Positions 42,105-51,279 are shown, numbered from the stretch's first letter. The stretch is DNA of 64,000 nucleotides from Faecalicatena_A orotica (GCF_040545875.1 NZ_JBEPMR010000001.1); one strand, 5' to 3'. The notes: a model not told the origin generated them from the sequence alone. Numbers and translations: made by a program.

Positions 42105-44402
42105 CTATACTAAGCCCTCTTCTTTGAATCGTTTAAACAATATATGCGGTGTCAGCGGAATCTCGTCTACTGCTACACCAGTCGCCTGCAGAACGGCATT
42201 GCGGATGGCCGGGGCAACAGAACATACCGGAGGCTCTCCCAGAGCTTTTGTGCCGTATGCACTGGTCGGCTCATAGTTTTCCACAAACTGCCCTTCCAAA
42301 TGCGGGTGATCCATGAAGGTCGACAGCTTATAATCCAGAAGGTTATTATTCAGCGGTTTACCGGTTTTCTCATCAAAGATCAGTCTCTCGGTCAAACCAT
42401 ACCCGATCCCCATGCTCATGCCGCCATGTACCTGAGCCAGCGCCAGTGACGGGTTAATCAGCTGCCCGCAGTCGTGTACATTGATGATATTCGTAAGCTC
42501 TGCCCTGCATGCCGGAATATCGACTTCTACCTCGGCAAACGTGCATCCGAAGGAATAAGCATTGGTTTTCGCCTGATAAGTACTCTCCGCCGTCAGATGA
42601 CCGTTGTTCGTCAGACTGTACAGCTTCTCCATCGCCAGATCGGCAAGGCTCATCAGAACCTCTCCGTCCCCTCTGCGTATGATTTTGCCATTGATAATAT
42701 CCAGACTTTCCTTTGTATGTCTCGTCAGCTCCTGTGCGGTATCCAGAATATGGCTCTTTAACAGGGCCGCTGTCTGATTGATGGAAAATCCCGCCATGTA
42801 CGTCTGTCTGGAAGCATATGCCCCAGTGCCGAACGGCGTAATGTCCGTATCCTGTACCGTCATCACATGGACCTGGTCCACGGGAATACCGAGTGTCTCG
42901 GCCGCCATCTGTGCAAATGCGGTGTCAGCCCCCTGGCCGATCTCGGTCTCACCTACCTGCACCTGAATAGAACCGTCCTGATTCAGTACCATACGGCAGG
43001 AAGAAGTCTCCAGTGAAATTGGCCATACACCAGTGTTGTACCAGAATGCAGCCACACCGATTCCTTTTCGGACTTCCCCGGTCTGGTTCTCATATTCTTT
43101 TACTTTCCTGTCGTAATCTATGTAAGCCTTTCCCTTTTCCATACATTGATGGAAGGTATCATAATAATTAACGTTCTTTGAAAATCCATCCGTATACCCC
43201 ACCGGCATCAGATATTTCCAGCGGAATTCATATGGTGACATGCCCACGGCCTTTGCCACATCATCCGTGTGGCTTTCCAGTGCAAACATTGCCTGCGGGA
43301 TACCGTACCCCCTCATGGCCCCGGATACCGGCTTGTTTGTAAATACCGTATAGGCGTCTCCGTCCACATTCGGGCATGGATACAGTTGTGGAAATGCTCC
43401 CAGCCCCTTTGCGGCGATACTATGCCCGTGGGACGCGTATGCCCCCTGGTCGGAAAAGCATTCAATCTTCCTTGCCGCAAAACTCCCGTCCGGCCTCACA
43501 TAAGAAATGATATGCGTACGGACAGCATGGCGTACCCTGTTGGATACAAATGTCTCTTCCCTTGAGACATCCAGCTTCACCAGTCTCCCTCCCACTACTG
43601 TGCTTAAATATGCACAGAGAGGTTCGTACAGAATATCCTGCTTGTTTCCAAATCCACCGCCGATATAAGGCTTGATCACCCTGACTTTGCCCCAGGGGAT
43701 GCCAAGTGCCTGCCCGACAACTCTCCGGCAGATATGGGGAATCTGCGTGGATGATACGACAACAATCCGGCCCTGTTCCATATATGCATAACAGATAAAA
43801 TTCTCAATATGGCAGTGCTGTACGGTTGGCGTGTCATACCATCCCTCTACCTTGATCAGGCCCGGCTCTTTTCTTGCCTCTTCATAGCTGCCGTTCCGGA
43901 TCGTCGTATGCTTTAGGATATTATTAGGATATTCCTCGTGAATCTGGGGTGCGGTATCCTCCATTGCCTTCTGTACATCAAGCACAAAGGGCAGTTCCTC
44001 GTATTCCACCTTCATCGCACGCACAGCCTGTGCAGCTGCCACTTCATTCTCAGCGACAACAGCCGCGACATCGTCACCATAAAATTTCACATGTTCCTGA
44101 AGAAGCAGCCTGTCAGCCACATCCTGATGTGCCGGCTCTGTAGACCAGGGATGCCCTGCCGTCGGGAAGTAATTCTTCGGCACGTCAAAACAAGTCACGA
44201 CCTTCACAACTCCGGGGATCTTTTCCGCCTCCGAGGCATCCACCGACTTCACAATCCCGTGTGCCACCGTAGAATGCAGGATTCTGACTACATAGGCGCT
44301 CTTATCACACAGGTCATCGGTATACTTCGCGCGTCCGGTCACCTTTTCAAAGGCATCCACACGCTTCACACTTTTACCTACTGCATGTTCCCTTTCTTCC
44401 AT
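42105..44402 (-). CDS. xdhA: Xanthine dehydrogenase-type hydroxylase, molybdopterin subunit
   Basis: A 765-residue large subunit. GRAKYTDDL starts the Ald_Xan_dh domain; GGGFGNKQDI, SGAMRGYGIPQ, GETEIGQGADT and YASRQTYMAG contact the cofactor, and the catalytic Glu is in ALGEPPVCSVAPAI (about residue 722). With XdhB and XdhC it forms a heterotrimeric purine hydroxylase, probably converting hypoxanthine to xanthine or interconverting xanthine and urate. It lies directly after guaD, so guanine can be deaminated and its product oxidised by enzymes from one transcript. Confidence 0.93.
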   Translation of the reverse strand: MEEREHAVGKSVKRVDAFEKVTGRAKYTDDLCDKSAYVVRILHSTVAHGIVKSVDASEAEKIPGVVKVVTCFDVPKNYFPTAGHPWSTEPAHQDVADRLLLQEHVKFYGDDVAAVVAENEVAAAQAVRAMKVEYEELPFVLDVQKAMEDTAPQIHEEYPNNILKHTTIRNGSYEEARKEPGLIKVEGWYDTPTVQHCHIENFICYAYMEQGRIVVVSSTQIPHICRRVVGQALGIPWGKVRVIKPYIGGGFGNKQDILYEPLCAYLSTVVGGRLVKLDVSREETFVSNRVRHAVRTHIISYVRPDGSFAARKIECFSDQGAYASHGHSIAAKGLGAFPQLYPCPNVDGDAYTVFTNKPVSGAMRGYGIPQAMFALESHTDDVAKAVGMSPYEFRWKYLMPVGYTDGFSKNVNYYDTFHQCMEKGKAYIDYDRKVKEYENQTGEVRKGIGVAAFWYNTGVWPISLETSSCRMVLNQDGSIQVQVGETEIGQGADTAFAQMAAETLGIPVDQVHVMTVQDTDITPFGTGAYASRQTYMAGFSINQTAALLKSHILDTAQELTRHTKESLDIINGKIIRRGDGEVLMSLADLAMEKLYSLTNNGHLTAESTYQAKTNAYSFGCTFAEVEVDIPACRAELTNIINVHDCGQLINPSLALAQVHGGMSMGIGYGLTERLIFDEKTGKPLNNNLLDYKLSTFMDHPHLEGQFVENYEPTSAYGTKALGEPPVCSVAPAIRNAVLQATGVAVDEIPLTPHILFKRFKEEGLV

Positions 44403-44420
44403 TTTCCCATCTCCTTTTAT

Positions 44421-45701
44421 TTATAAAATCTGTACACCTGCCACATATTTTGCACAGATTTCTCTGTCATCTGAAAAATAGATCATTCTCTCGAGTCGTT
44501 TCTTTACATCAAGATCCTGCGGATGTTTCAGGCGCGTATCATCCAGAACGACTGCGTCCAGCTCATATCCCGGCTCAAAACTGCCGACTTTACCGAAGAA
44601 TTCCCCGCCGCCTTTCGTTGCCATGAAAAAGGCTTCTTCAACTGTCAGAGGCTTTAACGATTCATCCTGTAACCTCCAGCGCAGCTTCGATGCCTGAATG
44701 GCATGTGCCATTGCCGTGAAAATACTCTCCGTGGAACCTCCTGCCACGTCACTTCCCATTCCTACATGGACGCCTTCATCCAGAAACTTCCTGACCGGGG
44801 CTACACCGGATGCAATATTCATATTGGATTCCGGACAATGGGCAACGAAAACACCGTTTTCCTTCATCCTTGCAATCTCCCTGTCGTCGGAATAAACACA
44901 GTGGGCCATCACCGTCGGGCAGTCCGCACCGAATAATCCGAACTTATCATATGCATCACCATAGAATTCAGACCACGGGCACAACTCCTTTACCCATGAT
45001 ATCTCACCCGGGTTTTCTGACAAATGTGACTGTAACGGCAGACTATAGCGCATCTGTATCATCTTCAGTTTCTCCATCAGCTCATCCGTACAGCTCGGTG
45101 TAAAGCGCGGTGTCAGGATTGGTTTTGTATGCTTATACTTCTTATGCAGAACATCCTTGATCCATTCCACCGTTTCCGCCGCAGATTCCTCTGCCGATGC
45201 CTCCCTCAGATAATCCGGGCTGTTCCTGTCCATATTCACTTTTCCAACCATTGTGTCGAGTCCCGCTTCTTCGAGCATATCCATCAGAAGCAGCGTGGCC
45301 TGCCTGTGTATCGTCGCAAAAATACAGGCCCTCGTAGTTGCACTCTTCTTCAAATTCTCAACAAAGATCCCGTAAGCTTTGCGTGCATACTCCATATCAC
45401 AAAACTTGGATTCCTCCGGAAATGTATTCGTCTCCAGCCATTCCAGAAGCTCCATATCCATCCCCAGTCCGCGGAATGAATACTGCGGCGCATGCACGTG
45501 CAGGTCCACCAGTCCCGGGATAATCAGCCGGTCCCCGTAATCCTCGACCGGGTATCCTCCGTATTCGAACGGCAGTGTCTTATAAATCCCCCTTACCACG
45601 CCATCCTCACACACGAGATAACTGTTCTCACATACCTCAAGTTCTTTCGCGCTCTTACTGTAGATCAAGTTTCCTTTCAAAATAAAAATAGATTCATTCA
45701 T
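44421..45701 (-). CDS. guaD: Guanine deaminase
   Basis: A 426-residue amidohydrolase converting guanine to xanthine and ammonia. IIPGLVDLHVHAPQYSFRG supplies HxH metal ligands; RFTPSCT, LPLQSHLSEN, VMAHCVYSD and VGMGSDVAGGS supply the remaining metal and catalytic residues. Length and order match bacterial GuaD. The leader carries a guanine-type riboswitch (45764-45830) and a near-consensus promoter, an unusually direct link between ligand and enzyme. AAGGAGG precedes ATG 45701. Confidence 0.93.
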   Translation of the reverse strand: MNESIFILKGNLIYSKSAKELEVCENSYLVCEDGVVRGIYKTLPFEYGGYPVEDYGDRLIIPGLVDLHVHAPQYSFRGLGMDMELLEWLETNTFPEESKFCDMEYARKAYGIFVENLKKSATTRACIFATIHRQATLLLMDMLEEAGLDTMVGKVNMDRNSPDYLREASAEESAAETVEWIKDVLHKKYKHTKPILTPRFTPSCTDELMEKLKMIQMRYSLPLQSHLSENPGEISWVKELCPWSEFYGDAYDKFGLFGADCPTVMAHCVYSDDREIARMKENGVFVAHCPESNMNIASGVAPVRKFLDEGVHVGMGSDVAGGSTESIFTAMAHAIQASKLRWRLQDESLKPLTVEEAFFMATKGGGEFFGKVGSFEPGYELDAVVLDDTRLKHPQDLDVKKRLERMIYFSDDREICAKYVAGVQIL

Positions 45702-45763
45702 CTGCTGACGCCTCCTTCCTTACATCCCTGTGCCCACAAGTAACTACAGAGATGCCTCTGCAG

Positions 45764-45830
45764 ATACTTATAGTCAACTATTCCGGTAGTTGGTAGAAAC
45801 GTTCACCCGATTATGAACCTATATAAGTAT
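45764..45830 (-). ncRNA. Guanine-type purine riboswitch before guaD-xdhABC
   Basis: On the minus strand, P1 ATACTTATA (45830-45822) pairs perfectly with TATAAGTAT (45772-45764). P2 is GTTCA/TGAAC with L2 TAATCGGG. J2/3 is GTTTCTACC. P3 is AACTA/TAGTT with L3 CCGGAA. J3/1 is the canonical GAC, whose C marks guanine-type specificity; J1/2 is TAG. Downstream, AAGTATCTGCAGAG/CTCTGTAGTTACTT (using part of P1) and CATCTCTGT/ACAGGGATG are mutually exclusive hairpins, but there is no T tract, so the control mechanism is unclear. Confidence 0.9.
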
Positions 45831-45862
45831 TAGTAAAATTTGATATATTTTTTGTTAATTTT

Positions 45863-45891
45863 ATCCTAACATTTATTAAAATTGATGTCAA
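45863..45891 (-). promoter_or_regulatory. Sigma-A promoter of the guaD riboswitch transcript
   Basis: On the minus strand, TTGACA (45891-45886), 17 bases, TAGGAT (45868-45863). The start point would lie about 25 bases before P1 of the aptamer. Confidence 0.75.
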
Positions 45892-45946
45892 CCAAATTTA
45901 TTTTTAAAACCGCAAGAAAGATTAAACATATCCCCCTAATTGCGGC

Positions 45947-45952
45947 TATAAT
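45947..45952 (+). promoter_or_regulatory. -10 box before the AraC-acetyltransferase gene
   Basis: TATAAT lies 26 bases before the start codon at 45978; no convincing -35 is present at the right distance. Confidence 0.35.
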
Positions 45953-45977
45953 AATAGTCTGGAAGGAGGGAATATGT

Positions 45978-46811
45978 ATGCCTGTCCAAAATATTCAGAA
46001 TATTATTTCAACAATTGATTATCTGGAGGCACATCTAACTGATTGTCCGAACCTTGATATGGCCGCGGAAGCGCTCCACTATTCCAAATATCATCTACAC
46101 CGGATGTTTACGGATACTGTGGGCCTTACTATCCACGAATATGTTTTGCGCAGGAGGCTTACGGAAGCCGCAAAGCTGCTTGTTTTTTCTGATAAACCGG
46201 TTCTTGATGTGGCGATGGCGGCAGGTTACGGCAGCCAGCAGGCATTTACTAAGATTTTTACGGCCATGTACAAGCTTCCACCAAATAAATACCGGGAAAA
46301 TGAGAAGTTTTATCCCTTGCAGCTTAAATATAAATTAGAGGGGAGTTATCATATGCTGGACAACCGGGAGTTTACAGAACAGGATATTGCATTTGCTAAA
46401 GAAAAGGACATTCCCTGCTGGATGGAGCTGGTACGGCTTGTGGTCGATGGTTTTCCGAATCTGGATGAAGAAGAATATATCCATGTCCTGAGAGAAATGA
46501 TCCGAAAAAGGCAGGCCCTGATTTTAAAGGATGGGGACACTGCCATCGGGATTATGATTTTTTCTAAAAACAGCGGCAGTATTGATTTCATGGGTACCCA
46601 CCCTCTTTATCGGAAAAAGGGGATTCCAAAGGCATTTCTTGATAAGGTCATGGGGGAACTGCTGAAGGGGAAGGAAATCAGCATCACAACCTACCGCGAA
46701 GGCGACCGGGCAGATACAGGGCACCGCAGTGAGATTAAAGAACTCGGCTTTGCAGAGGCGGAGCTGCTTGTGGAGTATGGTTATCCAACCCAGCGTTTTG
46801 TCCTGAAATGA
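45978..46811 (+). CDS. AraC-type HTH fused to a GNAT acetyltransferase domain
   Basis: About 277 residues. Residues 1-105 form an AraC-type DNA-binding domain (LDMAAEALHYSKYHLHRMFTD, VLDVAMAAGYGSQQAFTKIFTAMYK, LPPNKYREN). Residues 140-277 resemble a GNAT N-acetyltransferase (DTAIGIMIFSKNSGSIDFMGTHPLYRKKGIPKAF-type core with the acetyl-CoA loop YRKKGIPKAFLDKVM). The DNA-binding part comes first, as in MarA/Rob-like fusions. The frame can be extended to 45882, but GGAAGGAGG precedes ATG 45978. Target genes and substrate are unknown. HelD follows 77 bases later. Confidence 0.8.
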   Translation: MPVQNIQNIISTIDYLEAHLTDCPNLDMAAEALHYSKYHLHRMFTDTVGLTIHEYVLRRRLTEAAKLLVFSDKPVLDVAMAAGYGSQQAFTKIFTAMYKLPPNKYRENEKFYPLQLKYKLEGSYHMLDNREFTEQDIAFAKEKDIPCWMELVRLVVDGFPNLDEEEYIHVLREMIRKRQALILKDGDTAIGIMIFSKNSGSIDFMGTHPLYRKKGIPKAFLDKVMGELLKGKEISITTYREGDRADTGHRSEIKELGFAEAELLVEYGYPTQRFVLK

Positions 46812-46888
46812 AGCAAAACATATGTGCCACCGTAGATTTACCGAAACCTACTTGAACTTAAAAATCAAAGACAGCAAGGAGCACTACT

Positions 46889-48973
46889 ATGAATGAGCAA
46901 CAGAAACCATCAAAAGACAAAGAGATAGCAAAAGACCCGGTCCCCTTTCCTGATGAAGTCATTCATCTGGAAGAGACCATGCAGAAACTGGATACCGCGC
47001 TTAAAAGAGCCGAAGAGGATGTCAGCCGGATTGACACGGAATACAGGGATTCCAAAAGGTATATGGCGGAATACAGAGGGGAAATCGACCCTCATGAAAT
47101 GTTTCAAAACGAACTGCTTCTCAGGCAGACAGACCGTACAGGTGCCTTTGCCGTGAGTGTCCGGGACAGGCTGGCAAAGTTGAAGAAATCCCCTTATTTT
47201 GCAAGGATCGATTTTCAGGAGGAATCAAAAGAAGCCGACCGGTTATATATCGGACGTTTTACATTCAGATTTGAAGAGGAAATGCTAGTCATTGACTGGC
47301 GCGCGCCCGCTGCCGGCATGTTTTATGATTATGAACCGGGACCGGCGGGTTATGACGCACCAACGGGCAGGATTGACGGGAAACTTATCCGGAAAAGGCA
47401 GTTTAAAATCAAGGACGGCATTATGGAATACGCGCTGGAAAGTGCCTCCCATATACAGGATGACATTTTACAGCGGGAGCTTTCCCATACTTCGGATGAA
47501 AGAATGAAGTCCATCATCTCGACCATTCAGAAGGAGCAAAACCAGATTATCCGCAGTGAAAATACAGGAACAATGATTATACAGGGAGCGGCGGGTTCCG
47601 GAAAGACTTCTGTCGCCCTGCACCGGATTGCCTTCCTGCTCTATCGGTTCAGGAACCAGCTGAATTCCCAAAATGTCGCCATCATCTCCCCAAATAAAGT
47701 ATTCGGAGACTATATCTCCGGCGTCATCCCTGAACTTGGGGAGGAACCGGTCTATGAGCTAAGTTTCCCGGATATTGCGGAAATCCAGCTTCAAAATACA
47801 CTCCGTTTCGAGCCGGATAAGGACCCGCTGGAATCGGAAGACAGGGCGTGGGCACAGCGGGTACTGTTCAAATCTACTGCCGGTTTTGTCCGGTTGATGA
47901 ATACATTTATGGAGACACTGCCCGAGAGGATATTTTCGCCTGCGGATTACACATTTGGCAGGTTTAACGCGGACAAAAGCTGGATACAGAAGCGTTTTCT
48001 GGCATACAAAGCATACCCGGTTAAACAGAGACTTGCAATGACGGCAGAGGATATCCGCAGCCATTTTGAATCCGGCAACATCATGGGAGACCCCCTGCCT
48101 GGAAAAAGACAGATTCTGAAAGCACTCACTTCCATGCTCACAGTTAAAACACCGATTTCTCTATATCAATATTTTTATAAAAGCATAGGGAAACCCGAAC
48201 TCCTGTGCCTGCCGGCAAAAAAGACGCTGGAATGGGCCGATGTCTTCCCGTTCCTGTATCTGAACTCAGAATTTGAAGGGTTAAAAGAAAGTCGGAGCAC
48301 AAAGCATCTGGTTATCGATGAAATGCAGGACTACACCCCCATACAGTATGCCGTGATCAACAAAATCTTCCCATGCCGGAAAACCATTCTCGGGGACTTC
48401 GGCCAGCTTCTGAATCCAAACCACTCTCACACTCTAAATGACCTGTTGGACCTTTATACAGATGCCCGGTTTACAGAGCTGAAAAAAAGCTATCGTTCTA
48501 CATACGAGATTATCACTTTTGCAAAGCGCATCCTAAACACGGACTCACCTGAACCGATTGAACGTCACGGAGATGCACCGGACGTTATTTACTGCGGCAG
48601 TAAAGAGGAAGAGCTTAGGGAAATTTCAAAGGCCATTCAGGATTTTTACCACAGCGGACATACATCAATGGGTATCATACTGAAAACGAACAGAGATGCC
48701 AGAGAGCTTTTTGATATGCTGCCGCCGAAACCGGAAGTTCACCTGATCACGCCGGAAAGCAGCTGTTTTCAGAACGGTGTGTCCGTCATATCTGTTCAGA
48801 TGTCGAAGGGGCTGGAATTCGACGAGGTAATCATTCCTGATACAGACCAGTCCCGCTATTTCACGGACTATGACAGGAATCTCCTTTATATAGCCTGTAC
48901 CCGGGCGATGCACCGGCTGACACTGCTGTACACAAAAGAGCTCTCAGCTCTGATTCCCGACAAAACCGCATAA
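46889..48973 (+). CDS. helD: HelD-like UvrD/Rep-family helicase (RNA polymerase-associated)
   Basis: A 694-residue superfamily 1 ATPase. The N-terminal 110 residues are predicted coiled coil (EEDVSRIDTEYRDSKRYMAEYR), followed by the HelD-typical DWRAPAAGMFYDYEPGP (about residues 135-152). Walker A is GAAGSGKTS (about 232), Walker B HLVIDEMQDYTP (about 475), and C-terminal helicase motifs include SVISVQMSKGLEFDEV and YIACTRAMHRLTLLY. HelD proteins of Bacillota release stalled RNA polymerase from DNA. The length is slightly short but complete. The gene stands alone with AAGGAG before its ATG, and converges on the gene at 49089. Confidence 0.9.
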   Translation: MNEQQKPSKDKEIAKDPVPFPDEVIHLEETMQKLDTALKRAEEDVSRIDTEYRDSKRYMAEYRGEIDPHEMFQNELLLRQTDRTGAFAVSVRDRLAKLKKSPYFARIDFQEESKEADRLYIGRFTFRFEEEMLVIDWRAPAAGMFYDYEPGPAGYDAPTGRIDGKLIRKRQFKIKDGIMEYALESASHIQDDILQRELSHTSDERMKSIISTIQKEQNQIIRSENTGTMIIQGAAGSGKTSVALHRIAFLLYRFRNQLNSQNVAIISPNKVFGDYISGVIPELGEEPVYELSFPDIAEIQLQNTLRFEPDKDPLESEDRAWAQRVLFKSTAGFVRLMNTFMETLPERIFSPADYTFGRFNADKSWIQKRFLAYKAYPVKQRLAMTAEDIRSHFESGNIMGDPLPGKRQILKALTSMLTVKTPISLYQYFYKSIGKPELLCLPAKKTLEWADVFPFLYLNSEFEGLKESRSTKHLVIDEMQDYTPIQYAVINKIFPCRKTILGDFGQLLNPNHSHTLNDLLDLYTDARFTELKKSYRSTYEIITFAKRILNTDSPEPIERHGDAPDVIYCGSKEEELREISKAIQDFYHSGHTSMGIILKTNRDARELFDMLPPKPEVHLITPESSCFQNGVSVISVQMSKGLEFDEVIIPDTDQSRYFTDYDRNLLYIACTRAMHRLTLLYTKELSALIPDKTA

Positions 48974-48985
48974 CCTGAAACACGG

Positions 48986-49035
48986 CAGGCGGCGCTTAAG
49001 CTCACAGAAAAGTCTGTAAACTGTAACGCCGCCTG
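48986..49035. terminator. Branched palindrome at a convergent gene junction
   Basis: Outer stem CAGGCGGCG (48986-48994) pairs with CGCCGCCTG (49027-49035). Inside are GCTTAAGC (48994-49001) and ACAGA-AAAG-TCTGT (49004-49017). It lies 12 bases after helD. It resembles smaller versions of the branched palindromes at 11695 and 21860. A clear T tract is absent, so the terminator role is inferred from position. Confidence 0.5.
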
Positions 49036-49088
49036 TTTCACTGTTACTGTTTTCCGCCTTGGTTTACGCAGTGACTGCCTCTGTCTGC

Positions 49089-49622
49089 TCATGTTGTCCT
49101 TCTGTGTTTCTTATGCTTCTTATATTCCTTCAGCTCATTACGCAGCATTTTCCGAAGCTCTTTTTTGCTCATCCCCTGTGCCGCCTTTGCATAAATCCGA
49201 AACTGTTCCTCCCCATTTTCCAGATCTGACACGATCTTTTCTGCGCTTATTCCCAATTCCATATGGTACTTCTCAAACATATACTTCGAATAGACGTTGC
49301 TGACTTCATACCCGCGTACCTCAAGGTCTTCTACGGCACAGCGGATCGCCGTAAGCTCCCGGTTCCCTCCCGTGACAGCCAGAAAGTACTGCCCCTTCTT
49401 ACTCATGATGATCCGCCAGATAATGTGTCTGACAGCATAGGGCACATTATCCTTATCGCTCTCAAAAACAAATCCCACCGCGGAATTTTCCTCATAAATC
49501 AGAGGGTACCCAATATATTCAGAAGCCGGTTTGCATAAGATTCCCTCATACTGTCCAAACAGCTTTGCATATTCCCTGCAGCTGCTCTTCGTGTCATCAT
49601 AATAGACCGTGCACCAGTTCAT
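49089..49622 (-). CDS. Unrecognised soluble protein, possibly flavodoxin-like
   Basis: About 177 residues, MNWCTVYYDDTKSSCREYAKLF... The alternation of strands and helices, with GQYFLAVTGGNRELTAIRCAVEDLEVRGYEVSNVYSKYM in two adjoining pieces, resembles the second half of flavodoxin-like domains, but no FMN-loop motif is present. The C-terminus is strongly basic (KKELRKMLRNELKEYKKHKKH). The frame opens at 49676, but GGGAGAGG before ATG 49622 suggests the shorter form. I do not recognise the family. Confidence 0.55.
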   Translation of the reverse strand: MNWCTVYYDDTKSSCREYAKLFGQYEGILCKPASEYIGYPLIYEENSAVGFVFESDKDNVPYAVRHIIWRIIMSKKGQYFLAVTGGNRELTAIRCAVEDLEVRGYEVSNVYSKYMFEKYHMELGISAEKIVSDLENGEEQFRIYAKAAQGMSKKELRKMLRNELKEYKKHKKHRRTT

Positions 49623-49688
49623 AAATCCTCTCCCTTCATTACTCCTTTTATAATATATGAGAAGAAATATCCGCACATTCTAATATAA

Positions 49689-50438
49689 TCACAGTTCTGT
49701 GAATAAAATATCAAGCATAACCAACGTTGAAATCTGTAATGAACCTACATAATTATAACCGATGCAATCTATTGTTGGAAATTCTATTATTTCAGAGCAC
49801 AAGTTTTTATAATTTCCAGTATTACCTCCGGTAAATAGTACAGTCTTTGCCTTTTTATAGTTTGCCTCTTGAAGCAATCTAAACACATCTTGATCGTTCC
49901 CCTCAAAATCAAATGCAATTACCATAGCCGTTTTATCCAAGCGGGCTATTTGCGTTTTAATCATATCTGTACCTGTAAGCATAACCACATTGTACCCTTC
50001 CTGCATGAAACGCAGGGCGGTTTCCTTTACAGAAAACTCAGAGCTCTCTTTTCCACAAACTAAGACTCTTTCAGAACATTTGATCTTTTTTAGAATTTGC
50101 CCCAATTTTTTATTATCAATATTACTGCATATCTCGATTAATAATTCTTGGTATACACGGCAAATTTTGTAGGTATTCTGGTTCGCAGTTTCTCCATAAT
50201 TTCTAAAAGCTGCTTCATATTGATATCTTAATTCCTTATATCCATGATAGCCACACTTTTGTGCAAATCTAGAAAGTGATGCTTTTGATACATACAATTT
50301 GTTTGACACAGCTTTGGAGGAAAAATCTATTTTTTCCTGGTTATAAAGAAAGAAATCACCTATTTTTTCTTCTACTGATGTAAAGTTTTCATAATGTTCC
50401 TTAATATTCGACAGAACAGAGCTATAATAATATGCCAT
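49689..50438 (-). CDS. RpiR/MurR-family regulator (HTH plus SIS domain)
   Basis: A 249-residue protein. Residues 15-75 are the RpiR helix-turn-helix (EEKIGDFFLYNQEKIDFSSKAVSNKLYVSKASLSRFAQKCGYHGYKE, seen in two adjoining pieces). Residues 105-245 are a SIS phosphosugar-binding domain (RVLVCGKESSEFSVKETALRF, MVIAFDFEGNDQDVFRLL). It lies at the distal end of the PTS operon, 13 bases after a TIM-barrel gene, and probably senses a phosphorylated intermediate of that pathway. A second RpiR-type gene lies at 55770, upstream of the same operon. Confidence 0.88.
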   Translation of the reverse strand: MAYYYSSVLSNIKEHYENFTSVEEKIGDFFLYNQEKIDFSSKAVSNKLYVSKASLSRFAQKCGYHGYKELRYQYEAAFRNYGETANQNTYKICRVYQELLIEICSNIDNKKLGQILKKIKCSERVLVCGKESSEFSVKETALRFMQEGYNVVMLTGTDMIKTQIARLDKTAMVIAFDFEGNDQDVFRLLQEANYKKAKTVLFTGGNTGNYKNLCSEIIEFPTIDCIGYNYVGSLQISTLVMLDILFTEL

Positions 50439-50451
50439 TTTATCACTCTTT

Positions 50452-51279
50452 CTATAAATATCTCATTAAAATTTCCTTGCTTTTAACCAGCTCATCATAC
50501 GTACTATGATACAACTCCATCATACAAATCCCCTGATAGTTAACATCCTTTAATGCCTTACAAAAACTCCTCCAGTCAATCGTTCCGGCCCCTACTGCAA
50601 GATGTTCATCTTTTGAACCATGATTGTCATGAAGATGGAGATGTCTTAACCATTTATTGCACTTTAAAATTTCATCTGACACATTATGACTTGTGAGATA
50701 TCCATGCCCGGTATCATATACAATATAAAGATTTTTCTCATCTACATCCCTGATATAACGTTGTAATTGTTCTGCATTTTGTATTAACATATTATCCGTT
50801 AAATTTTCTGTGTAGACTAAAATATTATACTTTGCTGCAATTTGACATGCTTTTTTCATTGTCTCCACCGAAAGTTTCCACATTTTTTCATATACTTCTG
50901 TGTGTGTCTGCCTTGATCCATCCTTATGCCTTATAGAAATATGCATCAACTTTCTGCTTCCACAATGCATTATTATTTCATGTCCGTTGAATGCTTTAAT
51001 ATATTTACAGCAATTTTCAAACTCATCCAAAATAGCATTTTGCAATATTATATTTTCTTCCGACAGATTAAAATCAGAAATATGTACCAGTACTTTGGTT
51101 TTATACATATCAACTAATTCGAAGATTGCCTGATTATATGAAGTAGTATCAATATGCCGCATATGCTCTGAGTATGTCACCTCAATAGCCTGAAATTCAT
51201 TCGTTTTAAGCAGCAGCTTTCCCAACTCCAGAATTTCATTTCTGCTATGACGCATGCTTATATTAAAACCATAATTCAT
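50452..51279 (-). CDS. Sugar phosphate isomerase/epimerase-like TIM barrel protein (second copy)
   Basis: A 275-residue AP-endonuclease-2-type TIM barrel. EIIMHCGSRK, VYTENLTDN, YIVYDTGHGYLTS, HLHLHDNHGSKDEHLAVGAGTID and ICMMELYH carry the Glu, Asp and His metal ligands of xylose-isomerase-like epimerases. Its first codon overlaps the HAD stop codon (ATGA). It and the related protein at 52329 share the HDN-DEHL/DQHL motif and may act on successive intermediates or on two epimers. The substrate is unknown. Confidence 0.87.
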   Translation of the reverse strand: MNYGFNISMRHSRNEILELGKLLLKTNEFQAIEVTYSEHMRHIDTTSYNQAIFELVDMYKTKVLVHISDFNLSEENIILQNAILDEFENCCKYIKAFNGHEIIMHCGSRKLMHISIRHKDGSRQTHTEVYEKMWKLSVETMKKACQIAAKYNILVYTENLTDNMLIQNAEQLQRYIRDVDEKNLYIVYDTGHGYLTSHNVSDEILKCNKWLRHLHLHDNHGSKDEHLAVGAGTIDWRSFCKALKDVNYQGICMMELYHSTYDELVKSKEILMRYL

